From positions 1 through 23,400 of IMG/VR virus record IMGVR_UViG_3300048586_000303: DNA of 23,400 bases; one strand, written 5' to 3'. Below, in pieces: positions 8,693-16,369 of the stretch. The notes below the pieces were generated by a model that was not told the origin of the DNA, did not search any database, and saw only the letters and a program-made list of their open reading frames with translations. Numbering within the stretch: the first letter of the stretch is position 1; each line of letters opens with the position of its first letter. The translations under genes and the position numbers were made by a program. The DNA comes from a virus.

Positions 8693-9339
8693 ATACGTTT
8701 GCGGAGCGACTGTTCCACCGGTATTATCTGGTGAACATCCCTGCACATGACTACTACCATCCGGAGTTTATCGCAAAGTTCGGGATGCATGTGCATCCCG
8801 ATCCGGATATCGCCAAGGCGATGTTGAAGGACCGTATCCAAGACCACATGGCACCCGCTATGATCGCGTCCTGGGCCTCCGAAGACATCGACATCAAATT
8901 CGCCGACCCCAAAGACGTTGTAAAAGTCTTCAAGGACATCATGGGCCATCTCGCCGATTGGCGAGACCACCTAGAGACTATGCCGTTGTTTGTAGAGGTG
9001 CCGCTGGAGGGCCTGCATCAGTTCCATATGCTCGCTCGCAAGCTGTATCAAGATGCAAGGGAATATGGTCTGGCCGATGACAGAAAACGTAGACTACCAC
9101 AGTATCGTCGCACGATGCTTTTCCGTAATGTCTCGTACAACAAGAACGATAACCCGTTTAACTTCAAGTTCAACGGCGCTATCTGGCAGGAGCTGCTGGC
9201 TTCTGCAGAGTTGGCAGGGTGTAATACCAAGCGTTATCGAGATCCAGGCCTGGAAGAGTTGGACATCGGTGTGTCCGGCGCTAAATCATTAGGATCGACC
9301 AATGTCAATATCGCAAATCGATATAATCGTTCGAGATAA
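8683..9339 (+). CDS. Hypothetical tail-associated protein (218 aa)
   Basis: ATG 8683 lies inside the last codons of the previous gene (10-base overlap including its TAG), preceded by GAGGAG (8671-8676). The product (MAVDTFAERLFHRYYLVNIP) is mostly helical with many His and Asp residues early (PAHDYYHPEF, GMHVHPDPDI) and a low-complexity end (STNVNIANRYNRSR). The His/Asp residues are not spaced in a way I can assign to a metal enzyme. Its 3' end overlaps the next gene by 38 bases. The tight packing suggests fixed stoichiometry with its neighbours. Function unknown; a baseplate role is inferred from context. Confidence 0.55.
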   Translation: MAVDTFAERLFHRYYLVNIPAHDYYHPEFIAKFGMHVHPDPDIAKAMLKDRIQDHMAPAMIASWASEDIDIKFADPKDVVKVFKDIMGHLADWRDHLETMPLFVEVPLEGLHQFHMLARKLYQDAREYGLADDRKRRLPQYRRTMLFRNVSYNKNDNPFNFKFNGAIWQELLASAELAGCNTKRYRDPGLEELDIGVSGAKSLGSTNVNIANRYNRSR

Positions 9340-10618
9340 CATCGAGAAGATGCGTGAGATCCCACCTAAGCAGTGGGAGCTTATCATCAACATCGACGAT
9401 ATCCGCATCAAAGCGCACGCGGTGGCGTCGCTGAACATGAACGAGAACTACCTAGAGGACGCCTTTGGTGAATACACGGTAGTTGCTATGTTTCAACCAT
9501 CCGACTTGACCAACGTGATATTCCCCGGCGCTAACCGACTAGAAGGCACGCTGGTTGCAAAGGACCGTTTAGGTATTGTAAGGTTCACCTACAAATATCG
9601 TCTGGTGTTAACAGAGAACCAGGACCCACGACTGGCCAATAACAGTTCTAAGTCTAGCGATATCCGCGAGTTAAACAATATCTCGCTAGTCACAGTGTCT
9701 TTCCAGATGATGGACCACGCATCGTTTGACCTGAGACTGGAACAGCACGGCGACATGTATCAAGACATGACAACGCTGGACGCGTTGGTACATGTATTGG
9801 CACAGCACCAGTTGAAAGATGACTACGGACAGGCTGATGCGGTAGCTGGGTTTGATATCACCAAGGGACATATCGAAACCAAACGGAATATAACGATTAA
9901 AGACGGCACGTTTGTAAAGGGCGTCTCTGACTATCTGCAAGAGCGGTATGGTGTATATAGCCAGGGTTGTGCTTGCTTCCTAAAAGACAAGATGTGGTAC
10001 ATATTCCCACCCTACGGTGTGGTGTCTGAAGGGGACAACACCAAGAACTTCCGCTTGGTTGTAATTAACGCACCGCCTGACAAATACACGAATATCCAAC
10101 GTAACTATCGGTTGGAAGGCACGACTGCTACGATCATTGCCACAGGTAACACAAGCCACAAAAACACCAGCGACGTAGACGCGTTAAACGGTGCCACTGG
10201 CGTAATGTATGCTAAGGGCGGTGCGCTATTAGGGGGGACGTCCAGAAAAGAAGCAGGCGTGATGTCAGGCGCTGAAAATTACATGAAGGAATACGGCACG
10301 TCAGAGTATCGTGGTAAAGAGAAAAACATCGCGGTACCTCAACGTACGTTCGTGTCAAACGAGGCTATCCTGACGACCACACTCGCTGCGAAAGCGGGGG
10401 ATATCGTTAAGGTAGTGTGGCAACACGGCGATATCCGTAAGCTCAGACCTGGTTGTGCGGTGACATTCATTACGCAAGACGAACGTCGCATCAAGACCCT
10501 GTACGGTACACTACTGGCGGCAGAGAGTTTCTCCAGTATCCCTGAGGGTGGTATCGCTGAACGCATGCACGTTGAAAACGTTACACTGACACTGTTCCTG
10601 AAACGTAACCCAGGATAA
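9302..10618 (+). CDS. Putative baseplate hub-like protein (438 aa)
   Basis: ATG 9302 (MSISQIDIIVRDNIEKMREI) is preceded by AGGA (9291-9294) with 7 bases of spacing and overlaps the end of the previous gene by 38 bases. Residues about 1-115 are beta-rich, like a barrel domain. The middle has a pattern seen in tail hub proteins of the gpD/T4 gp27 type: TTLDALVHVLAQHQL, later a helix and aromatic strand pair (SDYLQERYGVYSQG, KDKMWYIFPPYG). Residues about 290-350 are Gly/Ala/Ser/Thr-rich and probably flexible. The C-terminal 90 residues return to beta structure (GCAVTFITQDERRIKTLYGT). The hub call is a pattern-based inference; a generic virion protein is the fallback. No terminator follows directly. 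Confidence 0.45.
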   Translation: MSISQIDIIVRDNIEKMREIPPKQWELIINIDDIRIKAHAVASLNMNENYLEDAFGEYTVVAMFQPSDLTNVIFPGANRLEGTLVAKDRLGIVRFTYKYRLVLTENQDPRLANNSSKSSDIRELNNISLVTVSFQMMDHASFDLRLEQHGDMYQDMTTLDALVHVLAQHQLKDDYGQADAVAGFDITKGHIETKRNITIKDGTFVKGVSDYLQERYGVYSQGCACFLKDKMWYIFPPYGVVSEGDNTKNFRLVVINAPPDKYTNIQRNYRLEGTTATIIATGNTSHKNTSDVDALNGATGVMYAKGGALLGGTSRKEAGVMSGAENYMKEYGTSEYRGKEKNIAVPQRTFVSNEAILTTTLAAKAGDIVKVVWQHGDIRKLRPGCAVTFITQDERRIKTLYGTLLAAESFSSIPEGGIAERMHVENVTLTLFLKRNPG

Positions 10619-10671
10619 AAAATACAGCGGCTACAATACTATGTAGAACGCACCCTAACCAAGAGGTAAGT

Positions 10672-11589
10672 ATGTACCATAACCCTAACAACGTGATCGT
10701 CGTACACGGCATGGACGAGTACGCGGTTAACCATCTGTACGCCACCCTGAAACTCACCGACGTACCGCCACTGCCTGAAAACTACCGTGGCGACGTGCGC
10801 TGTGTACGTGAGTGCATCACTCGAAACTCCGGTAAAGCCTGGGAGTTGCAAGTGTACATCCAGGGCGAGCAAGCCGCCGGTACGGCCGAATGGGTACTGC
10901 ACCACAGCACCGTGTTCGCGGACGTGACCGAGAAAGCAGAAGACATCTTCAACATCAACGTCATGGCCCGCAAGTTCAAAGCGATCGCTAAAGCCTATGC
11001 GGCACTGGACTGGCATGCCAAGCCCAGCTCTGTGTACCTGATCGCAATGCGTGTAGCGCAGATGATGCACGACAATCCCAAGCTCGAGATCATCGATTAC
11101 ATCACCAACGAGATCTTCCAGGAGGAAGAGTGCACCGAGGTAGAAACCATCGGTATGTTGGAAGTCCTGGGTGCACAGTACCACGATATCCGTCGTGTGG
11201 ATACTATCGTGGTATCACGTTCGGTTCGTGTAGGTATCGAGCACGATCATGAGATTCTGTGCTGCTGGCCAGTTGTAGTGTGCAACAACAAGATCTCCTT
11301 TAACCAGTACATCCCTGGTCCGGTGATCTCCATGGGTAACCTGGCACGTCATCACAAAGTGATTGACATGAACACCAAAGATATTCGCTGGGCATGCTCT
11401 GCACAGTTTGAGATCGTTCAGGAGGACAAGGCGGCCGGCACCGCAATGCTCAAGAAATACCATGCTGAGAACGATACCTGGATAACCTACGACTGCGGCT
11501 TTGCTGGTATTCGTCCGGTCTACACCGACGGTCAGGTAGAAGCAGCCGGCGTAGTGGCGAAGGACGAGCCTTTTGTAGCGGTACACTGA
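10672..11589 (+). CDS. Unknown phage protein, separate transcription unit (305 aa)
   Basis: ATG 10672 follows AAGAGGTAAG. The 53-base gap before it contains TACAATACTATG (10632-10643), a possible promoter core. The protein (MYHNPNNVIVVHGMDEYAVN) looks globular and alpha/beta with scattered Cys and no catalytic motif I can name. Codon use is GC-ending and close to that of the chaperonin and capsid genes, unlike the tail genes just upstream, and a strong terminator follows at 11600. Together this suggests a unit expressed at high level on its own. Placement next to the chaperonin may be coincidental or may mean a folding-related partner or client; nothing in the sequence decides this. Confidence 0.6.
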   Translation: MYHNPNNVIVVHGMDEYAVNHLYATLKLTDVPPLPENYRGDVRCVRECITRNSGKAWELQVYIQGEQAAGTAEWVLHHSTVFADVTEKAEDIFNINVMARKFKAIAKAYAALDWHAKPSSVYLIAMRVAQMMHDNPKLEIIDYITNEIFQEEECTEVETIGMLEVLGAQYHDIRRVDTIVVSRSVRVGIEHDHEILCCWPVVVCNNKISFNQYIPGPVISMGNLARHHKVIDMNTKDIRWACSAQFEIVQEDKAAGTAMLKKYHAENDTWITYDCGFAGIRPVYTDGQVEAAGVVAKDEPFVAVH

Positions 11590-11599
11590 TCCGCACGCC

Positions 11600-11632
11600 C
11601 TAGAGCCCCTTCGAAGGGGCTCTAGATTTTTT
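11600..11632 (+). terminator. Rho-independent terminator before chaperonin gene
   Basis: A 26-base perfect palindrome (11600-11625; CTAGAGCCCC arm, centre TTCGAA) is followed by A and six T residues (11627-11632). The preceding gene stops at 11589. Confidence 0.93.
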
Positions 11633-11637
11633 GACAC

Positions 11638-11647
11638 ATATATTATC
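11638..11647 (+). promoter_or_regulatory. AT-rich promoter candidate upstream of chaperonin gene
   Basis: ATATATTATC lies just after the terminator and 35 bases before the chaperonin ATG. The same ten bases occur at 20066-20075 upstream of the gene at 20097. It resembles the TATATTAC-like AT-rich element reported for phiKZ early promoters as I recall it. Because a terminator isolates the chaperonin from upstream genes, some promoter must exist in 11633-11670, and this is the most distinctive sequence there. Confidence 0.4.
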
Positions 11648-11682
11648 AGTGTGATGTACCACCCTAATCATTGGAGTTTGTG

Positions 11683-13236
11683 ATGAAATCTAAAGTAATG
11701 TTTTCCGGTAATGAAGCTCGTGATGGTCTGCGCCGCGGTGTAGACAAATTGTTCCTGGCTGTGGCCAGCACACTCGGCCCGTACGGTTCCAGTGTCATCA
11801 TCGAGAACGACAACCGTAAAGATAATGCCCCGACGGTCACCAAAGACGGCGTGTCTGTAGCCCGTGTAGTCAACTGGGACGATCAACTTGAGCAACTCGG
11901 TGCTCGTATCGTGCTGCAGGCTTCCAGCCAAGCCGATACTAAATCCGGCGATGGTACTACTACTACTGTGGTCCTGGCCAAGGCCCTGGTAGACGCTGCA
12001 AGCAAAATCGTTGCAAATGGCGAGCTGTCCATCGTGGTTAAAAAGCGTTTGGACAAACTGGCAGAAGATGTGGTCGCGTATCTGGAGCAGTACTCCGAGA
12101 AGTTCGAAGTCACTGATGAGGTTATCGCAAACGTAGCGCGTATCTCAGCAAACGGTGACAAAGCATTGGCGGATGTAGCCCTGGCCGCAGTGCGTGCGGC
12201 TAATGGCGGTCCTGTGACCGTTAAACCGTGGCGTGCGGAAGTGGACGAAGTCGAGGCACTGGAAGGTTCCATCATTACCGGTACCCCGATCAGCACAGAC
12301 GTCGTACCGCGCGATGACTCCACCCAGACTTTCGCGTTCCCGAACGTAGTCGTATTGGATGCTCGTATATCCATTGAGCAAGCCCGTGCATTGGCTAGCG
12401 CGTACAGCGGCACCCGTCCGTTGGTCATCTTTGTTACCGGCGCACGCGACGGCGTAGATGAATGGGTTGCTGAATGGAACTCCATCCCGGAGTCTCAGCC
12501 GGTGATTATCGTTGAAACCCCAGGGGCAGGGCAGAACCGTCGTCGCTATCAAGCGATCCTGGCGGAGATGGCAGGTACTGGGATCACCACTAACGTGCAG
12601 CATGTGGATGTGGGCACCTTTGCCGAATTCACCGTGTCCCAGCGCTACATGTGTATCTTCACACGTGCCAATATGCAGCCGACCATCGATGCATTGATCA
12701 AACAACGAGATAGTGAAGTCCGAGGTAGCCAGAAGTACAAACACCTGGACAACACGCTGCGATTCGTGCTGGGCCGTCGTGTAACTATCTCCGTAGGTGG
12801 TCTGACTGATGCCGACACCAAAGAGCGCAAAGACCGTATGGTCGATGCTGTTTCTGCAATCGAGTGTGCGAGAGATGGCGTCATCCCTGGCGGCGGCACT
12901 GTATTGGCACAGCTCGCCAACATGCACAAGGACACCGAACTGGCTGAAGCGCTGATGTTGCCGATGGCCAAAATCTACATGAACGGTGGCATGAACGACG
13001 TGGAAGCGTTGGCTACTGTGAAAAAGTCCTGCGAAGACGCCCGTGCAAACCAGAAAGACTATCCGCTGTTCTACGACCTGCTGGCCGGTGAATACGTGGA
13101 TCTGCTCGATGCAGAGTACGCTGTGTACGATCCTGTACGTGTTACCATCAACGCCATTCGTGCGGCGTGTGCGGTAGCGGGCACTGTGATCACCAGCAAC
13201 TGCTGCCTGGTAGAAGACCGCAACGGTCACTTCTAA
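11683..13236 (+). CDS. groEL: Phage-encoded GroEL-type (group I) chaperonin (517 aa)
   Basis: ATG 11683 (MKSKVMFSGNEARDGLRRGV) follows TTGGAG with 6 bases of spacing. Group I chaperonin signatures are in order: TLGPYGS (30-36), TKDGVSVAR with D55 (E. coli D52), GDGTTT with D90 (E. coli D87, ATP hydrolysis), VDAVSA with D388 (D398), PGGG (402-405), YDPVRV with D483 (D495). Equatorial, intermediate and apical domains are therefore complete (apical about 185-365). The apical region is strongly diverged: where E. coli has GYLSPYF (198-204), this protein reads TPISTDV, losing Tyr199 and Tyr203, which contact substrate and GroES. The Gly-Gly-Met tail is absent; the protein ends EDRNGHF. Phage EL gp146 is a related chaperonin shown to work without a co-chaperonin; no groES is visible here. 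Likely cytoplasmic ATP-dependent folding of phage proteins. It forms its own unit between two terminators. Confidence 0.95.
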   Translation: MKSKVMFSGNEARDGLRRGVDKLFLAVASTLGPYGSSVIIENDNRKDNAPTVTKDGVSVARVVNWDDQLEQLGARIVLQASSQADTKSGDGTTTTVVLAKALVDAASKIVANGELSIVVKKRLDKLAEDVVAYLEQYSEKFEVTDEVIANVARISANGDKALADVALAAVRAANGGPVTVKPWRAEVDEVEALEGSIITGTPISTDVVPRDDSTQTFAFPNVVVLDARISIEQARALASAYSGTRPLVIFVTGARDGVDEWVAEWNSIPESQPVIIVETPGAGQNRRRYQAILAEMAGTGITTNVQHVDVGTFAEFTVSQRYMCIFTRANMQPTIDALIKQRDSEVRGSQKYKHLDNTLRFVLGRRVTISVGGLTDADTKERKDRMVDAVSAIECARDGVIPGGGTVLAQLANMHKDTELAEALMLPMAKIYMNGGMNDVEALATVKKSCEDARANQKDYPLFYDLLAGEYVDLLDAEYAVYDPVRVTINAIRAACAVAGTVITSNCCLVEDRNGHF

Positions 13237-13245
13237 TCAAACAAC

Positions 13246-13279
13246 AGGGAGGGCTTCGGCCCTCCCTAGTTTCTTTTTT
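13246..13279 (+). terminator. Rho-independent terminator after chaperonin gene
   Basis: A perfect 9-base stem (AGGGAGGGC / GCCCTCCCT) with a TTCG loop is followed by AGTTTCTTTTTT. It lies 9 bases after the chaperonin stop. Confidence 0.93.
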
Positions 13280-13294
13280 GTCAAGGAGATAGAA

Positions 13295-13735
13295 ATGTTA
13301 CAAGCAACACCCAGAATGGTCGATCGCGTACGTGAAGAAACCGGACTATTGGTACATCACATCATCACATCCAATTCCGAAAAGTTAACCGTACGTCGCA
13401 TGGATCATATCCATGTCGAGGTAAGAATTCCTAAGAAGAACTGGTTCAGATACTTCGACGCTGTCAAGGCAAACTACATCCCAAAACCGCTACGTGAGTT
13501 GGATGAGGGGTATACTACTGATGTAATTTCGCAGATAGTAAATCTAAAGTATGAGGTATCTCCAGTGATCTTCAATTACCTCGAATTGAACAAGCCTGTC
13601 GTATCGTATAACCACAATGTAACCAAAGGCACCCTCACGGTGACATATTTCGATGAAACCAGGACCTTTGAGCTAGCCAAGTTGTTTAAACGCGACGAGT
13701 ATGATAGAGACTATATCAAAACTATCAACGGGTAG
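13295..13735 (+). CDS. Hypothetical small phage protein (146 aa)
   Basis: ATG 13295 (MLQATPRMVDRVREETGLLV) follows a good AAGGAGA site with 6 bases of spacing, right after the chaperonin terminator, so a promoter must lie nearby or be supplied by read-through. The protein is basic, alpha/beta, with the strand-rich centre typical of small soluble phage proteins. No motif is recognised. The next gene begins 5 bases after its TAG stop, so they are probably co-transcribed. Codon use is mixed (AT-ending codons common), unlike the chaperonin. Confidence 0.55.
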   Translation: MLQATPRMVDRVREETGLLVHHIITSNSEKLTVRRMDHIHVEVRIPKKNWFRYFDAVKANYIPKPLRELDEGYTTDVISQIVNLKYEVSPVIFNYLELNKPVVSYNHNVTKGTLTVTYFDETRTFELAKLFKRDEYDRDYIKTING

Positions 13736-13740
13736 TTGCT

Positions 13741-14259
13741 ATGCCGTACAGTATTCGCTTCAAATATATGCTGTGTGGTCAATCCAAACACATTGCCGGT
13801 ACCATCGTTAACTATAAGCAACACCAAGACGGTATCGAAGTGTGCGGTCATTATATTCCATTCACCGATATCCTAGAGGGACCTACGTATTGTTTGAGAG
13901 CAGACATACGTGACTACATCAACTTTAGGAGTATCGAGATGAGTGCATTGAAGGGACGCGTAGATCCAAACATTGAAGAGTTTCATGCCGTAGCCAAAGC
14001 ACATCGCGTGAAATTGAAAGAGCACTTCTCCAACCACCATCACCCCGACGAGGTAGAAGCGCTAGTGGCGTACTACGACCACTGGACACGAAATAATAAC
14101 ACGAGTGGCATCAAGGCAATAGAGCAGTACGCGGCAGAGATGAAACAGAATGCCAAACTTATTATCATGGAGCTAAGGAATCAAGACAATGTTGAGAGAA
14201 AGAGAAGAGTCACCCGTCATACACACTACGGAAGCAGACAGCCTAACCGAAGTCGCTAA
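13741..14259 (+). CDS. Hypothetical phage protein (172 aa)
   Basis: ATG 13741 (MPYSIRFKYMLCGQSKHIAG) sits 5 bases after the previous stop; the only ribosome binding candidate, GGGTAG, overlaps that stop and is weak, so translational coupling is likely. The C-terminal 30 residues are strongly basic (KRRVTRHTHYGSRQPNRSR), which may bind nucleic acid. A His-rich patch (FSNHHHPDEVEALVAYYDHW) occurs around residue 100. No family is recognised. The last 71 bases overlap another frame starting at 14189. Confidence 0.5.
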   Translation: MPYSIRFKYMLCGQSKHIAGTIVNYKQHQDGIEVCGHYIPFTDILEGPTYCLRADIRDYINFRSIEMSALKGRVDPNIEEFHAVAKAHRVKLKEHFSNHHHPDEVEALVAYYDHWTRNNNTSGIKAIEQYAAEMKQNAKLIIMELRNQDNVERKRRVTRHTHYGSRQPNRSR

Positions 14260-14347
14260 GAACCACCCGTTCGAGCGGCATCACCGCGGGACTTTCCGAC
14301 ACCTCGTCGGTAAAAACGCCCAATTGTTGTCTGCTTATAAAGTCTAA
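14189..14347 (+). CDS. Short frame (52 aa), probable 5' part of an interrupted gene
   Basis: ATG 14189 follows TAAGGAA (14175-14180... spacing 8), a good ribosome binding site inside the end of the previous gene. It encodes MLREREESPVIHTTEADSLT and on to LLSAYKV, then TAA at 14345-14347. After the TAA the same frame remains open for 39 further codons up to ATG 14465 and on to the stop at 14777-14779, so the two pieces look like one 196-codon gene split by a single stop. Alternatively this is an independent 52-residue peptide. No motif is recognised. The region 14260-14464 holds no other gene that I can support. Confidence 0.5.
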   Translation: MLREREESPVIHTTEADSLTEVAKNHPFERHHRGTFRHLVGKNAQLLSAYKV

Positions 14348-14464
14348 TTCAGAGACAGTATCCTGAATCTCCTACCTAACAACACATACGAGCTGATCCT
14401 TTCTGCAAAGCTCGTACACTCGGACCCTCCGTTACCCGGATACGTCGTTCGAGAGATTGCGCTG

Positions 14465-14779
14465 ATGACGGCGTTGAAATCCTATGAGGAAGGCAAGATC
14501 CTGGTGACTGATGAGGCAATGGAGCGGCTGGGACTGCACAACAAAACCCACTACTGCAATAGCATTGTCGAAGCCATCAAACTCGCTACACAGCACCGTA
14601 ACATCACATACGGCTACGGTGAAGATGAGATTGACGCAACGTTCATAGTGAACACCGGAATAGGGCAAGTAGTCTATAAGCTCAATTTCCACGCGGCGAT
14701 CAAAGAACCCATCGCTATTATCGGTCGTCTGATCAAACACATCAACGATCGTTATAACGAGATACTATCGAGAGATTAA
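14465..14779 (+). CDS. Hypothetical phage protein (104 aa), possibly 3' part of an interrupted gene
   Basis: The first usable ATG of the downstream open frame is 14465 (MTALKSYEEGKILVTDEAME); the only ribosome binding candidate is a weak GAGAG about 9 bases upstream. The product is a small alpha/beta protein with no known motif. In the same frame, sense codons reach back from this ATG to just after TAA 14345-14347, reading FRDSILNLLPNNTYELILSA and onward; that stretch has protein-like composition and contains no ATG, GTG or TTG. So this 104-residue version may be an N-terminally clipped remnant of a longer protein starting at 14189. A terminator follows directly. Confidence 0.5.
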   Translation: MTALKSYEEGKILVTDEAMERLGLHNKTHYCNSIVEAIKLATQHRNITYGYGEDEIDATFIVNTGIGQVVYKLNFHAAIKEPIAIIGRLIKHINDRYNEILSRD

Positions 14780-14782
14780 ACA

Positions 14783-14818
14783 GAGGGGAGGGCCGAAGCC
14801 CTCCTCCTCTTTTTTTTT
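14783..14818 (+). terminator. Rho-independent terminator between convergent genes
   Basis: GAGGGGAGGGC / GCCCTCCTCCTC pairs around a CGAA loop with a one-base bulge, followed by nine T residues (14810-14818) on the plus strand. On the minus strand the loop reads TTCG but only a short T run (TGTTT) follows, so it is probably weak there. It separates genes ending at 14779 (+) and 14822 (-). Confidence 0.88.
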
Positions 14819-14821
14819 CGT

Positions 14822-16369
14822 TTAAGCAGCCCAAGACAATCCCAGATCGCTTTCGGGTAGTCGAGCAGAACCTTCATTGACTGAAGCCAGTGTAAGCTTA
14901 ACTTCTTTATCAATGTCCCATGGCAAGATGCCGACAGGCCCAAATGGAATAACGCAGTAGCGATGCGATACAGGTGTATCGATAATAGTACGGTGTTTAC
15001 CACGTTGTACTTCGAGGTAGCTACCCTCCTGACGATCTTGTATACCAATGAACAGCTCACCGTCCACCACGTTATCTACAGTAGTGCAGCGGTCGTAATA
15101 ACCACGACCTGGCAGGTTACGTACGTAGGTAAACGGATCCATCGCTTTGAACGCTTTCGCAGCAGGCGACAGTTGATGCGGTGAAATCATTACAGCACTA
15201 CGACGAGTGGTGTCGTTGATACGTGCAGTACCCAAGTCCTTAAAGCGACGATACCAGTCACGGACCTCACTACCGGGCACACCATTACCCAGGCCAGTCA
15301 TCTTAGCTTCGCCAGCATAGTCCACTCGGACGCCCAGTACTTGGTAACCATCAGCTTCAAACGCTTCGATAGTTTCACGCAGTTCAGTAATACCAAACTC
15401 ACTACCGGTGTGACGTTCGAACTCGATGTCCCAACCGTTCTCTTGTACTTTGGACTTGATATACTGCTCAGCTTCCGCAGCGTCAAAGTTGGTCACGTCC
15501 ACGGTCTCACCGGTGAAGTGTTCTTTAACCATGCGGTAGATGATTGGCATGTTGATCTCGAGGTCGTTCTCCAGCGAGATATCAAGCCACAGACCTTTCT
15601 TGCCCGGTTCCACAAAGTCCTCGGCTTTGTTAAACAGAGCCATACTGAGGTAGAGAGACAAACTGAACGTTGTCTTTGCGTTATGCGGCAATGCAGGTAT
15701 TACGATACATTCACCTGGACGGACACCGTTATTAACGCCGAACATCCGGTTCATGTCTTTCCAGCCGACCTTGTAGGACTTACCGTTAATGACCTCTTTA
15801 GATCTCGACAGTGCTTTACTGATACTGCCGTCATTACGAGTACTAACGGATTCTACAAAACTACCCGGCTTACCTTTACGACGTTTAGGCTTTGCCGTTT
15901 CCAACGCAGTCTGTAGCTCGGCTATAATATCGTCATCACTGATATTACGCTGATCTACACGAGACAGTGAACTAATCAGTGTGGATTTAATTTTTGCCTT
16001 AGTGACCACCTTATACAGTTCAGTCGTCAGCGAAGCGACGGTGCGACGTGCTTCTTCCTCGCCGACACCTTCGAACAGGTCTTTCAGCGCTTTCTCCGCA
16101 CTGGTATCGAATGGGGAGTAAACCTTCAACCCAGTCAATAAAGTACGGACGTCGAATTTGGCGTTGCCAGAGATGATGTCGTCTATATACTTTTTGAGAT
16201 AGACTAGCGTAGCACGCTCGTCACCTTCGCTGACAGTCTCAGGCAACTTAACGTTTTTGATGGCGTCTTTGATAAGGCGATGAAATTCACCTGCACAGGC
16301 CTGGTATACGGTCTCACAGTGCAGGATTGATACACATTGTATGAGTGTAAGCTTATCTTCGTTTAACAT
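14822..16369 (-). CDS. DnaB/SF4-family helicase-like ATPase with altered Walker A (515 aa)
   Basis: Start ATG 16369 (MLNEDKLTLIQCVSILHCET), preceded by AAGGGTGAG. An N-terminal helical half (1-200) leads into a RecA-like ATPase: RPGECIVIPALPHNAKTTF (217-235) aligns with the DnaB Walker A, with K232 and T233 kept but the usual Gly before Lys replaced by Ala; DISLEND (263-269) matches the DnaB SLE block with catalytic E267; VLGVRVDYAGEAK (344-356) is Walker B with D350; SPHQLSP (396-402) corresponds to the sensor SQL motif; KHR (458-460) matches the KQR arginine-finger block. The length fits replicative helicases, so unwinding at the phage replication fork is the likely role. The altered P-loop could lower activity. 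It is the only minus-strand gene in 1476-23400. Confidence 0.8.
   Translation of the reverse strand: MLNEDKLTLIQCVSILHCETVYQACAGEFHRLIKDAIKNVKLPETVSEGDERATLVYLKKYIDDIISGNAKFDVRTLLTGLKVYSPFDTSAEKALKDLFEGVGEEEARRTVASLTTELYKVVTKAKIKSTLISSLSRVDQRNISDDDIIAELQTALETAKPKRRKGKPGSFVESVSTRNDGSISKALSRSKEVINGKSYKVGWKDMNRMFGVNNGVRPGECIVIPALPHNAKTTFSLSLYLSMALFNKAEDFVEPGKKGLWLDISLENDLEINMPIIYRMVKEHFTGETVDVTNFDAAEAEQYIKSKVQENGWDIEFERHTGSEFGITELRETIEAFEADGYQVLGVRVDYAGEAKMTGLGNGVPGSEVRDWYRRFKDLGTARINDTTRRSAVMISPHQLSPAAKAFKAMDPFTYVRNLPGRGYYDRCTTVDNVVDGELFIGIQDRQEGSYLEVQRGKHRTIIDTPVSHRYCVIPFGPVGILPWDIDKEVKLTLASVNEGSARLPESDLGLSWAA

Noticed and set aside
7345-10618. Lysozyme or other cell-wall hydrolase among the tail genes
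   Set aside because: None of these proteins shows a lysozyme or peptidase active-site pattern that I can identify; the His/Asp residues in 8683-9339 are not in a recognisable arrangement.
12145-13230. 361-codon minus-strand frame opposite the chaperonin gene
   Set aside because: Same shadow effect. The plus-strand frame has a full set of chaperonin motifs, so the antisense frame needs no function.
11590-13294. A groES-like co-chaperonin near the chaperonin gene
   Set aside because: No frame of about 95 residues with a mobile-loop or beta-barrel pattern lies on either side; the flanking DNA is only terminators and leaders.
14260-14464. tRNA or other structured RNA in the apparent gap between small genes
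   Set aside because: No cloverleaf arms or T-loop GTTCRA with pairing stem could be built. The region is better explained as the middle of an interrupted reading frame.
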